A stretch of 64,000 nucleotides of DNA from Bacteroidales bacterium. Lineage in GTDB: Bacteria; Bacteroidota; Bacteroidia; Bacteroidales; F082. Of this stretch, positions 25,733 through 35,193 are shown in pieces. Under the pieces are notes generated by a model. The model was not told where the DNA came from. It did not search any database and saw nothing but the letters and a program-made list of their open reading frames with translations. The stretch's first letter is position 1. Every line of letters starts with the position of its first letter. The position numbers were made by a program, and so were the translations under genes. The DNA lies in contig JAKIVD010000008.1 in assembly GCA_021647205.1 (NCBI GenBank), forward strand, positions 1-64,000, given 5' to 3'.

Positions 25733-27223
25733 TTACATTCCTCTCTCCGGAGGCTCTTTAAAACCAAAACCCGTATTCCCTTTCACATCGGCCGTACTTT
25801 CCAGCATTTCCATGGCCTCTTCGCGGTGGGCCGCCGGAATCACAAAACGATCATCGAACAAGGGCAGCGAAGTCAGCCTGAAAATAGCATCCGCCGTTTC
25901 CTTGTCCATCTTCACTTCACCCATGGGGTCGCTCACTTCTTTCTCAGGCAGGTCGCCCACGGTTTCATTTCTGCGGTGCAGACGGACTGCCATCAGTTTC
26001 TTCAAAACTGTTTCGATGGTTTTTTCATTTCCGGCACTGAAAAGGTTGGCGAGGTATTTCATCGGCAAGCGCGATTTTTCGATGGCGCCCCAGAACGATT
26101 CGCTGGTGGTTTCGTAAGTGCCGTTTTCCACAAAAGCCATGGTGGGCAGCAGGGGTGGCACATAAAATAAATTGGGCAGTGTCCTGAACTCGGGGTGCAA
26201 CGGCAAAGCCAGCCCCCACTTTTTGACGAATTTGTACACCGGTGATTTTTGCGCCGAAGTAAGTGTGGACTCGGGAATGCCATTGGCCCGGGCCATTTTG
26301 ATGACCATCGGATCGTTGGGGTCCAGGTAGATATCCAGCTGTTTTTGAACCAGATCGCTCTCGTTGCAGGAAGCAACGGCCTCAATTTTGTCCGCATCGT
26401 ACAACAGCACACCGAGGTACCTGATGCGTCCCACGCAGGAATGCATGCACGCCGGGGCCTGACCCGATTCAACACGCGGGTAACAGAGCAGGCATTTTTC
26501 GGATTTTCCGGTGTTCCAATTGTAATAACTCTTTTTGTACGGACAGGCCGTTACACACATTCTCCATGCACGGCATTTTTTCTGGTTGATGAGTACGATG
26601 CCGTCTTCACCCCTCTTGTAAATGGCACCCGAAGGACAGGCAGCCACGCAGGCCGGATTCAGGCAGTGGTTGCAAATGCGCGGCAAGTAGTGGAAACTCA
26701 TTCTTTCCAGTTGGAACATTGCTTCCTGCTCAGCAGCAGAAAGATTGCGCGAATTGACATCTTTCCGAGCATATTCCTGGCTTCCGCCCAGATCGTCGTC
26801 CCAGTTGGGCCCCGCTTTTGGCGTGATAGGCTCTCCCGTAATCAGTGAAACAGGTCGGGCAACCGGTTGGTCATCGCCTTCCTCCGCCTCGAACAAATGT
26901 TCGTACTGGTAGGTCCACGGCTCGTAATAATCGTCAAGCACGGGCATGTTCGGATTGTGGAACATATTTTTCAGTCCCTTGAATTTGCCGGCTCCTTTCA
27001 GCTTGATCGAACCCCCTTTTTTCTCCCATCCGCCTTTGTAAATATCCTGGTCTTCCCATTTGCTCGGGTAGCCGGTTCCGGGTTTGGTTTCCACATTGTT
27101 CCACCACATGTATTCGGCACCTTTCCGGTCGGTCCAGATATTTTTGCAGGCGATGGAACAGGTATGGCATCCGATACATTTATCAAGATGAAATACCATT
27201 GCAATTTGTGATCTTATGTCCAT
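25733..27223 (-). CDS. narH: Respiratory nitrate reductase, iron-sulfur subunit NarH
   Basis: Carries electrons from the NarI haems to NarG through three 4Fe-4S clusters and one 3Fe-4S cluster. The 496-residue protein has the first cysteine group C16-X2-C-X2-C-X3-C (DKCIGCHTCSIACKN). Further groups are CNHCLNPACVAACPSG, KKCRAWRMCVTACPYKK (tryptophan in place of a cysteine, the mark of the 3Fe-4S site) and KCLLCYPRVESGQAPACMHS. Length and order match the NarH family. Confidence 0.96.
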   Translation of the reverse strand: MDIRSQIAMVFHLDKCIGCHTCSIACKNIWTDRKGAEYMWWNNVETKPGTGYPSKWEDQDIYKGGWEKKGGSIKLKGAGKFKGLKNMFHNPNMPVLDDYYEPWTYQYEHLFEAEEGDDQPVARPVSLITGEPITPKAGPNWDDDLGGSQEYARKDVNSRNLSAAEQEAMFQLERMSFHYLPRICNHCLNPACVAACPSGAIYKRGEDGIVLINQKKCRAWRMCVTACPYKKSYYNWNTGKSEKCLLCYPRVESGQAPACMHSCVGRIRYLGVLLYDADKIEAVASCNESDLVQKQLDIYLDPNDPMVIKMARANGIPESTLTSAQKSPVYKFVKKWGLALPLHPEFRTLPNLFYVPPLLPTMAFVENGTYETTSESFWGAIEKSRLPMKYLANLFSAGNEKTIETVLKKLMAVRLHRRNETVGDLPEKEVSDPMGEVKMDKETADAIFRLTSLPLFDDRFVIPAAHREEAMEMLESTADVKGNTGFGFKEPPERGM

Positions 27224-27237
27224 GGTTTAGCGTTGTT

Positions 27238-30200
27238 TTAAAATTCGACTTTGTCCATTTTCTGAATCAGGACGTGGGTATCGCGGTTCACCCCGACGGG
27301 TCCCCAATAATTAAAATGATAAGTAAACTGACCGTAACCGCCCACCATCAGGTTGGGCTTGAGGTGAATCCGGGTAAAGCTGTTGTGGCCACCGGCCCGC
27401 CTGTTGCCCCTCACCTGAGATTTGGGAATGGAATACGTACGCTCAGGCGAGTGATAAACAATGCAGATACCTTTCGGGATACGGGCACTGACACAAGCGC
27501 GTGTACAATACACCCCGTTGTCGTTGAACACCTCTACCCAATCGTTGTCTTTGATGCCCAGTTCGGCAGCATCCTCTTCACTCAGCCAGCATGGTTCCAT
27601 GCCACGCGAAAGCGTCAGCATGCGCAGGGTGTCGCCGTAAGTGGAGTGAATATGCCACTTTCCGTGGGGCGTGAGCACGTTCAGCATTTTGGCCTTTCCG
27701 GTGGCTACCGAAGTCCTCAACTCTCCGTAAACCTCCGGTTTTGGTGAAGGCTTGTAGGTTGGCAGATGCTCGCCAAATTTGATGTAGCCTTCATGGTCAA
27801 GGTAGAAATGCTGCCGTCCCGTGAGGGTACGCCAGGGCACCAGTCGCTCTACATTGTAGGTGTAGGCCGAATAAGCCCTGCCATCAGTGAGCAGTCCCGA
27901 CCAGACGGGGGAATTCAGGTAACGGTGGGGCTTGGTTTGCAGGTCTTTGTAATTCATCCTGACGTTTTTGTTGCCTTCCGAAAGGTCGCAAAGTGTCAGC
28001 CCGGTTTTCTTCTCAGCAACTTTATAAGCCCTGTGGGCCAGCTCGCCGTTGGTCAAACTTGATAAATGCAGTACGGCATTTGCAGCTTCCTCATCTTCGT
28101 AGATTGACGGATATTCTTTGCCATCCAGCTTGCTGACATGGTTCCTGTCGTCGAGCATTTGCTCATAAAAGTCGGTGCACTGATAGCTGTTGCCATGCGC
28201 GCCGAGGCCGTTTTTGATATTGGGCCCCAGCCTGATGAATTTATCGTAAACTTTGGTGTAATCCCTTTCGACCACCACAATGTTGTGCATGGTTTTTCCG
28301 GGAATGGGTTCGCACTCCCCTTTGCTCCAGTCCTTGATTTCTGATTGTGCCACTTCGCCGGCACTGTCATGGGCAATGGGCACATTCACGATGTCTTTAA
28401 CAGGTTTCGCGAAATGTGTTTTGGCCAGTTCGCTGGTGGCCTTGGCAATTTCCCTGAAGATTACCCAGTCGCTTTTCGATTCCCAGACCGGGTCGATGGC
28501 TGCCGACAAGGGATGGATGAAGGAGTGCATGTCCGTACTGTTCAGGTCGGTTTTTTCGTACCACGAAGCTGCCGGCAGCACAATATCGGAATACAATGCC
28601 GAGGTGTCCATCCTGAAGTTGAGGTTGACAATCAAATCCATTTTACCTTTCGGGCTTTCGCTGCGCCACTTTACATCTTTCACAAACTGGTCGGCAACTT
28701 CATCAGCTACCGAATTATGGTGTGTGCCGAGGTAGTGGTTCATAAAAAACTCATGGCCCTTGGCACTCGACATCAGGGCATTTCCACGCCAGATGTACCA
28801 CACCCGCGGGAAACTTATTTCTTCATCAGGCTCAACCACGGCATGAAGCAGTTCTTTGCTTTTCAGTTTCTCTACAACATATTTTTTGATGTCCTCGTCA
28901 GAGCTTGCCCCTGCTTTTTCGGCATCTTTTACAATCTCCAGGTTGTTCTTGTTGTATTGGGGATAAAAGGGCATCCAGCCATTGCGGACAGCTTTGGCCA
29001 CCATATCTGCCGAGTGCATGCCCGAGAAATCGTTTTTGGGAACGGTGTTGTAATCGGCCTGGTTGCCGTCGTAACGCCACTGGTCGGAATTGATGTAGTG
29101 CCAGATGGGTGTTTGCTGCAAGCGTGGTGGCGCCTGCCAGTCTTTTCCCGACATGATGGCACCCCACGAATCGGATGGTGCCAGCTTTTCCTGACCAACA
29201 TAGTGGTTCATTCCGCCACCATTCACACCGATACAACCTGTCAGCATCAATGCCATGGTTCCGGCACGGTAAATCAGGTTGTTGTGGTACCAGTGGTTGA
29301 TTCCTGCACCTATAATAATACTGCACTTTCCATTGGTTGTTTCAGCAGTCCTGCTCCATTCGCGTGCGAACTGCATAACCGTTTCAGGTCCGATACCTGT
29401 AAATATCTCCTGCCATGCCGGAGTGTAAGCCGCATCTTTTTCTTCGTAAGAAGCCGGGTAGTCGCCGCCCAGTCCGCGGTCGATGCCGTATTGTGCCATC
29501 ATCAAATCGTAAACAGTGGTAACCTTTAGCGTTCCGTCAGCCGTTTTGATGTGTTTTACAGGAACTCCCCTTTGGGCAAACTTATTCTGTCCGTATTCGA
29601 CAAATTCAACTTGCAGTACTTCATCGTTATTGTCAAGTAACGTAAGTACCGGGTCGTAGGGTTTTCCGGTTTCGGCGTCTTCAAACTTCATGTTCCAGTT
29701 GCCGTCTTTACCATCCCACCTGTGCCCTGAGCTTCCGCCCGGACAAACCAGGTCGCCGCTTTCTGCATCAATGTTCAGGAATTTCCAGTCACCCTTTTCA
29801 ATGTCTTTATATTTTTTGACTTTGCCGGCCCTCAGCATCCGTCCGGGGACGAGTTTTCCGTCTTCTTCGTTTACTTCCACCAGGAAAGGGCTGTCGGTGT
29901 AGCGCTTGGTGTAATCGATAAAATAAGGTGTCTGTTTCTCATAATGGTACTCCTTTAATATCACATGGACGACAGCCATCCAGAAGGCGCCGTCCTGACC
30001 TGCATGTACCGGAACCCACTTATCGGCATATTTGGCCACCATATTGAAGTCGGGTGAAAACACAACCGTCTTGGTTCCGTTGTGGCGTGATTCTGAGAAG
30101 AAGTGCACATCAGGCGTACGGGTCATCCCCAGGTTGGCGCCCATGCAGGCGATGAATTTTGAGTTGTACCAATCGGCACTTTCGGCCACATCGGTCTGTT

Positions 30201-30849
30201 CCCCCCATATTTCGGGAAAAGAGTTCGGCAGGTCGCAATACCAATCGTAGAAACTGAGGTTAACTCCGCCCATCAGCTGCAGAAATCGCGAACCTGCCGC
30301 ATAACTCAACATCGACATGGCCGGAATCGGTGAGAACCCAACCAGCCTGTCAGGACCATATTTTTTAGTTGTGTAAATATTCGATGCAGCGATAATCTCT
30401 TTGGCATCGTCCCACGACACCCTTCGGAAGCCACCTTTTCCCCTGGCCCGCTGGTACCTGGCCCTGACTTCGGGATTGGTCTGGATGTTCTCCCAGGCTT
30501 TCAGGGCATCGCCGGTTTTGGCTTTTTCTTCGTTGAACGCATCGATCAGGGCTCCCCTTATCATGGGATATTTTACACGTATCGGGCTATACAAATACCA
30601 TGAAAAAGAAATACCGCGCTGGCATCCCCTCGGCTCGTAAGGCGGCAGGGATTTTTCAAGCAAAGGATAATCGAGTGCCTGGGTTTCCCAAACAACAATC
30701 CCGTCTTTCACATGGATATTCCAGCTACAGCCGCCGGTACAGTTCACACCATGCGTGCTTCTGACAACCTTATCGTGCTGCCACCTGTTTCTGTAAAACT
30801 CTTCCCATTGGCGGGTTTTGGGAGAGATTAAATCTTTTATCCAACTCAT
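27238..30849 (-). CDS. narG: Respiratory nitrate reductase, molybdopterin subunit NarG
   Basis: Catalytic subunit that reduces nitrate to nitrite in the cytoplasm. The 1203-residue protein begins at [11 protein letters not shown] and has no Tat signal. It shows H33, C37, C41 and C76, matching the FS0 cluster ligands of E. coli NarG (H49, C53, C57, C92). The molybdenum ligand region [10 protein letters not shown] supplies the Asp. [17 protein letters not shown], the molybdopterin-contacting WYHNNLIYR region and a C-terminal molydopterin dinucleotide binding domain follow. It is therefore a membrane-anchored, cytoplasm-facing Nar and not periplasmic Nap. Confidence 0.97.
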   Translation of the reverse strand: MSWIKDLISPKTRQWEEFYRNRWQHDKVVRSTHGVNCTGGCSWNIHVKDGIVVWETQALDYPLLEKSLPPYEPRGCQRGISFSWYLYSPIRVKYPMIRGALIDAFNEEKAKTGDALKAWENIQTNPEVRARYQRARGKGGFRRVSWDDAKEIIAASNIYTTKKYGPDRLVGFSPIPAMSMLSYAAGSRFLQLMGGVNLSFYDWYCDLPNSFPEIWGEQTDVAESADWYNSKFIACMGANLGMTRTPDVHFFSESRHNGTKTVVFSPDFNMVAKYADKWVPVHAGQDGAFWMAVVHVILKEYHYEKQTPYFIDYTKRYTDSPFLVEVNEEDGKLVPGRMLRAGKVKKYKDIEKGDWKFLNIDAESGDLVCPGGSSGHRWDGKDGNWNMKFEDAETGKPYDPVLTLLDNNDEVLQVEFVEYGQNKFAQRGVPVKHIKTADGTLKVTTVYDLMMAQYGIDRGLGGDYPASYEEKDAAYTPAWQEIFTGIGPETVMQFAREWSRTAETTNGKCSIIIGAGINHWYHNNLIYRAGTMALMLTGCIGVNGGGMNHYVGQEKLAPSDSWGAIMSGKDWQAPPRLQQTPIWHYINSDQWRYDGNQADYNTVPKNDFSGMHSADMVAKAVRNGWMPFYPQYNKNNLEIVKDAEKAGASSDEDIKKYVVEKLKSKELLHAVVEPDEEISFPRVWYIWRGNALMSSAKGHEFFMNHYLGTHHNSVADEVADQFVKDVKWRSESPKGKMDLIVNLNFRMDTSALYSDIVLPAASWYEKTDLNSTDMHSFIHPLSAAIDPVWESKSDWVIFREIAKATSELAKTHFAKPVKDIVNVPIAHDSAGEVAQSEIKDWSKGECEPIPGKTMHNIVVVERDYTKVYDKFIRLGPNIKNGLGAHGNSYQCTDFYEQMLDDRNHVSKLDGKEYPSIYEDEEAANAVLHLSSLTNGELAHRAYKVAEKKTGLTLCDLSEGNKNVRMNYKDLQTKPHRYLNSPVWSGLLTDGRAYSAYTYNVERLVPWRTLTGRQHFYLDHEGYIKFGEHLPTYKPSPKPEVYGELRTSVATGKAKMLNVLTPHGKWHIHSTYGDTLRMLTLSRGMEPCWLSEEDAAELGIKDNDWVEVFNDNGVYCTRACVSARIPKGICIVYHSPERTYSIPKSQVRGNRRAGGHNSFTRIHLKPNLMVGGYGQFTYHFNYWGPVGVNRDTHVLIQKMDKVEF

Positions 30850-30865
30850 AAATGTATCTGTTAAG

Positions 30866-31708
30866 TTAGTTAATTACATTTGAAGCCCTGCTGAGGAGGT
30901 CGTGGTTAACAGCAAGCTTTTTACGATTAAAATAAATGATGATCGAACTCATTATTATCACCATAAAAACTACCAAACCGAGAAAGACAAAACTCAGGCT
31001 GAAATCGGTGGGTACCTGGTAAATTCTTTGTTCGCTCACCGATTTTAAATAGGCCGTGAGGTTAATGACCTCATCTTCGGTTAAAGGATGGTTAACATAG
31101 GCTGCCCCCATCACCGGAAAGGGTGGGTTTTTCACAATTCCGGCTATTCCGGCACTGCCCATCAGCTCGTAGGTCTGACTCAAATCTTTGGCCAGGGTGC
31201 CGCTGCTGAAAACCCGTTCGTCCCTGACTTTGTGGCAGGAAGTACAGGCTGCGCCCCCGTTTGTCAATCGCTCGTTGCCTGAAAAGAGTGCCGCTCCCTG
31301 ACTGACATTGTCGGCGCCCGTTTCAATTAAAATATCAACTGTAGCTGTGGCTGCCTGCCCTTCGGCTCCTGTACCCGAACTGATGTAGTTGAGCACATTG
31401 ATAATCTGTGCATCGGTAAAATTATTGTCGGGCATCAGTATCCGGTTGTATTCTTCAAAGATGGCCAGCGCAGCCGCATCACCACTTTTAATTTTCGTTG
31501 TTGAGGATTTAATGAAAGATACAAGCCATTCCTGACTTTGTTTATCCGCCACATTCTTTAAGTCGGGGCCGACAAGCCGCCCCTTGCCAATGGTATGACA
31601 TGCGGCACAGGTTTTTTTAAAGATGTCCTCCCCTTCGCCGGCAAAAATGATGGTGAACGTAAAGATTCCGATAAATAAGAGTAAAGCCTTCATTCGATAA
31701 ATATTCAT
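30866..31708 (-). CDS. Membrane-anchored di-haem cytochrome c of the nar operon
   Basis: The 280-residue protein has a hydrophobic N-terminal signal, a first cytochrome c domain with CAACH (C34, C37, H38) and a second domain with CTSCH (C155, C158, H159). One C-terminal transmembrane helix (~236-260, [20 protein letters not shown]) is followed by a basic tail. The globular parts therefore face the periplasm. [10 protein letters not shown] and [18 protein letters not shown] provide the likely distal Met ligands. It is the first gene of the operon, 16 bp before narG. Thermus has a cytochrome (NarC) in an equivalent spot that links Nar to electron transfer. A start at codon 6 (31693) is also possible. 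Confidence 0.9.
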   Translation of the reverse strand: MNIYRMKALLLFIGIFTFTIIFAGEGEDIFKKTCAACHTIGKGRLVGPDLKNVADKQSQEWLVSFIKSSTTKIKSGDAAALAIFEEYNRILMPDNNFTDAQIINVLNYISSGTGAEGQAATATVDILIETGADNVSQGAALFSGNERLTNGGAACTSCHKVRDERVFSSGTLAKDLSQTYELMGSAGIAGIVKNPPFPVMGAAYVNHPLTEDEVINLTAYLKSVSEQRIYQVPTDFSLSFVFLGLVVFMVIIMSSIIIYFNRKKLAVNHDLLSRASNVIN

Positions 31709-31887
31709 GAACAGACGATTAATTTTTCGATGTAAAAATATTATAAATATGTTTCAGGTCATACTTTTTTATGCACCATATCATAATTTAGACTCTTTCT
31801 AAATACACGAGTTTACGCTTCCTGCTGAGTTTAAAGCTTTTTAGCATGTTTTGCTCTTTGATAGTGAAATTAGCAAATAACCTGAAC

Positions 31888-31901
31888 ATGATTAATATCA
31901 C
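31888..31901. promoter_or_regulatory. FNR-box-like palindrome upstream of the nar operon
   Basis: ATGATTAATATCAC holds TGAT-N4-ATCA, the eight central positions of the FNR/ANR consensus TTGAT-N4-ATCAA; the outermost pair differs. It lies about 180-195 bp before the cytochrome gene. With two Crp/Fnr proteins in the operon it is a reasonable operator candidate, but such an 8-bp match can occur by chance in AT-rich sequence. Confidence 0.35.
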
Positions 31902-32006
31902 ATATTTTAAAAACCAATCTTGTTGTGAAAAGTGTTTCGGGCGGGCTGTACTTTGCAAATTCTCCAAGTTCGGATACTTGAAACAGGTAGTGGAGCTGGG
32001 TGAGGT

Positions 32007-32186
32007 TCACACCCCTATCAGGCGGTAGCCGGAGCCGTGCAGGGTTTTGGCGGTAATGAAAATAAAAGGGAGATGAAGGGCTGTTTCCCTGATTGTCCTT
32101 GCAATGCTGAAACCATCCAGCTTGGGAAGCATGACGTCAAGTAGAACCAAATCACAGGTAAGGCTTTTGAATTTAGGCAGGGCTCT
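32007..32186 (-). pseudogene. Collapsed OmpR-type response regulator
   Basis: In one 59-codon frame the core of a receiver domain (CDLVLLDVMLPKLDGFSIAR, with the phospho-accepting Asp, to PFIFITAK, with the conserved Lys) is joined directly to the last residues of a winged-helix output domain (TLHGSGYRLIGV, then stop). About 130 residues between the two, and the first ~40 of the receiver, are gone. A TGA closes the frame immediately upstream. It is an in-frame deletion relic of an OmpR/PhoB-family regulator, next to the nitrate locus. Confidence 0.75.
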
Positions 32187-32242
32187 TCATTTACGGAAAA
32201 ACTACAGCTCTGAACAAGGGGGGGGTTGAGATGGCATGCGAA

Positions 32243-32938
32243 TTACAATGCCACTGCTTTGGGGTACAAAATGTTGTTCTCGAGGTGGACATGCACATGC
32301 AGGTCATCTTCAAATTGTTCCAGAAGCTGGAATGTTACACGGTAGGTGTTGCACGCATCTTCAGGAAGATGGTAGCCAGCAGTCATCCGGTTGATCTCGT
32401 CCATGGCACCACCGGCAAAATCGTGCTCGCCCGCCATGCGGTCAATTTCAGATTTTATCAATGCCCTCAGCTTTTTGGAAGGCTGGTCGAGGGCCTCTTT
32501 TATCGCCGGAAACAAAACTTCTTCTTCCTTTTTCAGGTGCTGCATCAGTTCCTCGTTAATCTTTGCAAACAAAGTGGCCATCTCTACAAGTTCGGGATGG
32601 TGCTCCCCATGTACGTCAGCAATTTTCCGGGTATAAAAAAGCAGCTCAGGTAATGATTTCAGCACATATTTATGGTGGGTGTTGACAATATAATCAGAAA
32701 GGAAATCCAATTCCCAGTCTTTGTAATTTTGTAGAGGGCTCAGCGGCGAGAGTTCCAAAGCTTTAATTTTCCCAACCAGCACAGATTGTTCAATTCCCTT
32801 TTCCCGGCAGGCTTCTTCAATGCTCTGTTTGCCACCGCAGCAAAAGTCGATGCCGCTTTCTTTGAATATTGATGCCGTCCTGAAATCGTTGGTCACTATC
32901 TCGCCAACGGTCAATTCATTATGTTTTACATTTTTCAT
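32243..32938 (-). CDS. ric: Ric (YtfE/ScdA) di-iron iron-sulfur cluster repair protein
   Basis: Repairs Fe-S clusters damaged by nitric oxide or oxidants in the cytoplasm. The 231-residue protein has the N-terminal ScdA_N domain with the conserved TASIFKESGIDFCCGGKQS (CC pair). A hemerythrin-like four-helix bundle follows, with di-iron ligands in HHKYV, HGEHHPEL, EEEVLFPAI, AGEHDFAGGAMDEI and HVHLENNILYPKA. Its place upstream of nar fits protection against nitrite-derived NO. Confidence 0.95.
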   Translation of the reverse strand: MKNVKHNELTVGEIVTNDFRTASIFKESGIDFCCGGKQSIEEACREKGIEQSVLVGKIKALELSPLSPLQNYKDWELDFLSDYIVNTHHKYVLKSLPELLFYTRKIADVHGEHHPELVEMATLFAKINEELMQHLKKEEEVLFPAIKEALDQPSKKLRALIKSEIDRMAGEHDFAGGAMDEINRMTAGYHLPEDACNTYRVTFQLLEQFEDDLHVHVHLENNILYPKAVAL

Positions 32939-32960
32939 TTTGGGTCATTTTAATTTACGG

Positions 32961-32968
32961 CAAAGATA
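32961..32968 (-). promoter_or_regulatory. -7 element of ric
   Basis: The minus strand reads TATCTTTG, a strong TAnnTTTG match, 22 bp before the ric ATG. No well-placed -33 TTTG is visible, which could point to activator dependence (inference). The rest of 32969-33187 shows no gene. Confidence 0.55.
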
Positions 32969-33187
32969 AGAAGAACTGACAATAAAAGAGTAAAAGGTCT
33001 TTTTATATTTTATAGTCTTTGTCCAGGCTGCTAAACAAGGCCGTTTACACAGCGCAGCCGATACCATCTTGTAACCCCGGGGCAGGGACAGGCCACTTAA
33101 ATTGACCGGCATAGCGGAGAGCGACATAAACATTGGCGCAACTTAAATAAGCGCCTGTTAAAATAAATGTCTCAAAGAAGCAAAAAA

Positions 33188-33542
33188 TCCGGCGGGCCTT
33201 TAAGCGGGATTCTGTCTGGCCCTGTCATTTATCTTGGCTGCACATCACTGCGCAGCTCCAGCAATCTACCCGCCGGCATCGGACGGGCAGCCCTCAATCG
33301 CCGGCATATTTGATCTTGCAACCCATAAGGTTTACCCCTCTACCGTGTCACCACGATACAGCGTGGGCTCTTACCCCACGTTTTCACCCTTACCCTGTCA
33401 AGGGCGGTTTTTTTCTGTGGCACTCGCTGTTTCTCCCGATTCTCAACGAAAGAACCTTCCTGTTAGGAAGTATGGCGCCCTGTGTTGTCCCGACTTTCCT
33501 CCATCTGTCAACTGACAGACAGCGACAGGACAGCCCACCGGA
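33188..33542 (-). ncRNA. rnpB: RNase P RNA
   Basis: Catalytic RNA that matures tRNA 5' ends. On the minus strand the conserved blocks appear in order: GAGGAAAGTCGGGACAACAC (P4 5' side and J region), GCGCCATACTTCC, GGTAAGGGTGAAAACGTGG, GTAAGAGCCCAC, AGATAAATGACAGG and ACAGAATCCCGCTTA near the 3' end. The terminal P1 helix forms between 33541-33533 (CCGGTGGGC) and 33197-33189 (GCCCGCCGG). Length of about 355 nt fits bacterial type A RNAs. Confidence 0.93.
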
Positions 33543-33595
33543 TCGGCTGCAAAGATAGCGTATTCAGGAATGAGTTGCATGTTTAAAATTAAAAA

Positions 33596-33645
33596 GGCGG
33601 TTAGTTTAGCTCAGCGGCAGGTTCAAGTCGCAGCTCCATTCACGA
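33596..33645 (+). pseudogene. Possible tRNA relic
   Basis: GGCGGTTAGTTTAGCTCAGC looks like the acceptor and D-arm of a tRNA. It is joined directly to GGTTCAAGTC, a T-loop-like block, with no anticodon arm between. It could be a deleted tRNA or chance similarity. The rest of the gap to 33753 shows nothing. Confidence 0.3.
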
Positions 33646-33753
33646 GAAACACGAGCCTACACGGGCCATCTGAAAAGCGGTTGCTATTTTATCCGCCTTA
33701 GCTGCAATGGCCGGCAGATGGTTGCGTAAGGTAATCGGGCAGTGGTGCAATTT

Positions 33754-35136
33754 TCAAGCTGACCTTTCGGGAGGCCTTGCAACCGAAAGGTCGAAAAGAT
33801 GACTCAAAGCAACCTGCTCCTTTTTAGAAAGCCAATAAAGCCACAAACCATAAACTGCCAGCAAAGGCAGCAGCCAAATCATTTTTGCCCCGAAACGGTC
33901 GATGGCATTCGAAAAGGTGGCCGAACCCCAGGCATTAACAACTATCCCCAGGATAACAAGAACAGTGAGCAGTATGTATTTTCTTCGTTGCCCCATTTTC
34001 AAAACAAAAAGCCAGAACACGATTCCTGCAATTGAAATCAGGACAATAATGCTGTAAAAATAGTTGAGGTTTTTGGTGAAGGAAAGCGCATCCCGGTTTT
34101 GTTTCGATTGCTTGAACTGTTCCAATTCCCCTGGAAAATACGTGCGCATCCTTTCGTAAACCAGGCTGCCATCCGGAAAGGGTGTGTTGCCATCGTTAAT
34201 CTTGAATTTCAAAAGCTGTTCGTAAGTTGCAGCCAGAGAGGCCTGTACATGCATCCCAATGTACTTTGGGATGGTGAGTGTTTGAAAAATAATTGCATTG
34301 AATTCTTCTTCAGTGGCTTTCCATCCCCCCATTTTGTTTACCGGCCCATCGGCATCCCAAACAAATTCAAAGGCCCTTTTGGGCAACGAATCTTTGTAAG
34401 CGCACAATTGGTAGTTGGTGGTTTCGCAGTTGTCGTCTAAAAAAGTTTTCAGGATACCGTGTTCGTTCATTGCGCCCATAAAAAAAACATGCCGCGATTT
34501 GGCCAGGGCCGAAAGCATAGTCGATAAGGCAATAAGAGTAAGACCAAAAAGAATCAAAATAGTTCGCAAACGGATAACTTCCCGAAGCCGGAAAAACCGA
34601 ATTGAACGGACAAGAACCACGACGGTAAGAAAAACAAGATTGTAACTGATGTGCGACAAATGCATAGCTGTTGCCAGCAGGAAAACAAAAAACAAAAGCC
34701 AGGCTTCCTTTTTGTTGGGCTTGCCAAGAAATAAAATGATGGTAGTGAGCAAAAGTATCGGCGTAAAAATATCAGAAATGGGCTGGCTTGCCGTCCAGGA
34801 AAGGCTGGTGAAAAGAGAGAGGAATAGAAGAACGGCCAAAACGACAAATTTGTTCAATCCATCTCCAAAAAGTATTTTTGCGACCCGGAAAATCAATCCA
34901 GAAACAAGAAAGGATTGTGCAAAAATGACCGTCCAAAGTGACAAGCCATTTAAACTGAACAGGCGCAGAAACAGGCAGTAGGTAATGGGGCGGTCGAAGG
35001 GTGTTTGCAGGTCGAAACCGTTGGCGATATAAGTGGTTACATCTGAATACAGGATGGGGTACGAGTTATAGAAAGCATCGGCCATTAAAAACAGGGCGCC
35101 AATGCCGTAAAATACTAAGTTTTTAAGCTTTTGCAT
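33754..35136 (-). CDS. Polytopic membrane protein, glycosyltransferase-like topology
   Basis: The 460-residue protein has about 10-11 predicted transmembrane helices with a ~90-residue loop (residues ~240-350). An acidic SDVTTY motif follows the first helix, as in many GT-C fold transferases (an aspartate in the first periplasmic loop), followed by FDRPITY. This suggests a lipid-linked sugar or related transferase, but overall I recognise no named family. It ends before the tRNA relic and stands alone. A TACTTTTG element lies so close to the ATG that the message would be nearly leaderless. Confidence 0.7.
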   Translation of the reverse strand: MQKLKNLVFYGIGALFLMADAFYNSYPILYSDVTTYIANGFDLQTPFDRPITYCLFLRLFSLNGLSLWTVIFAQSFLVSGLIFRVAKILFGDGLNKFVVLAVLLFLSLFTSLSWTASQPISDIFTPILLLTTIILFLGKPNKKEAWLLFFVFLLATAMHLSHISYNLVFLTVVVLVRSIRFFRLREVIRLRTILILFGLTLIALSTMLSALAKSRHVFFMGAMNEHGILKTFLDDNCETTNYQLCAYKDSLPKRAFEFVWDADGPVNKMGGWKATEEEFNAIIFQTLTIPKYIGMHVQASLAATYEQLLKFKINDGNTPFPDGSLVYERMRTYFPGELEQFKQSKQNRDALSFTKNLNYFYSIIVLISIAGIVFWLFVLKMGQRRKYILLTVLVILGIVVNAWGSATFSNAIDRFGAKMIWLLPLLAVYGLWLYWLSKKEQVALSHLFDLSVARPPERSA

Positions 35137-35143
35137 TGCTTGT

Positions 35144-35151
35144 CAAAAGTA
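35144..35151 (-). promoter_or_regulatory. -7 element just before the membrane protein gene
   Basis: The minus strand reads TACTTTTG only 7 bp before the ATG at 35136. If used, the leader would be only a few nucleotides. Confidence 0.4.
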
Positions 35152-35193
35152 GAAAATAATTGAAGAAGAAGGCGCTTCTTTCTCTTGCGTAAC

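Noticed and set aside
28345-29529. 394-codon plus-strand frame
   Set aside because: Lies entirely antisense to narG, whose protein is unmistakable; composition-driven open frame.
31846-32028. 60-codon plus-strand frame between nar and ric
   Set aside because: No signal peptide, domain or ribosome site, and it overlaps the response regulator relic.
33234-33558. Open frames of 82-93 codons on the plus strand
   Set aside because: They cover the RNase P RNA gene in reverse; the RNA explains the sequence.
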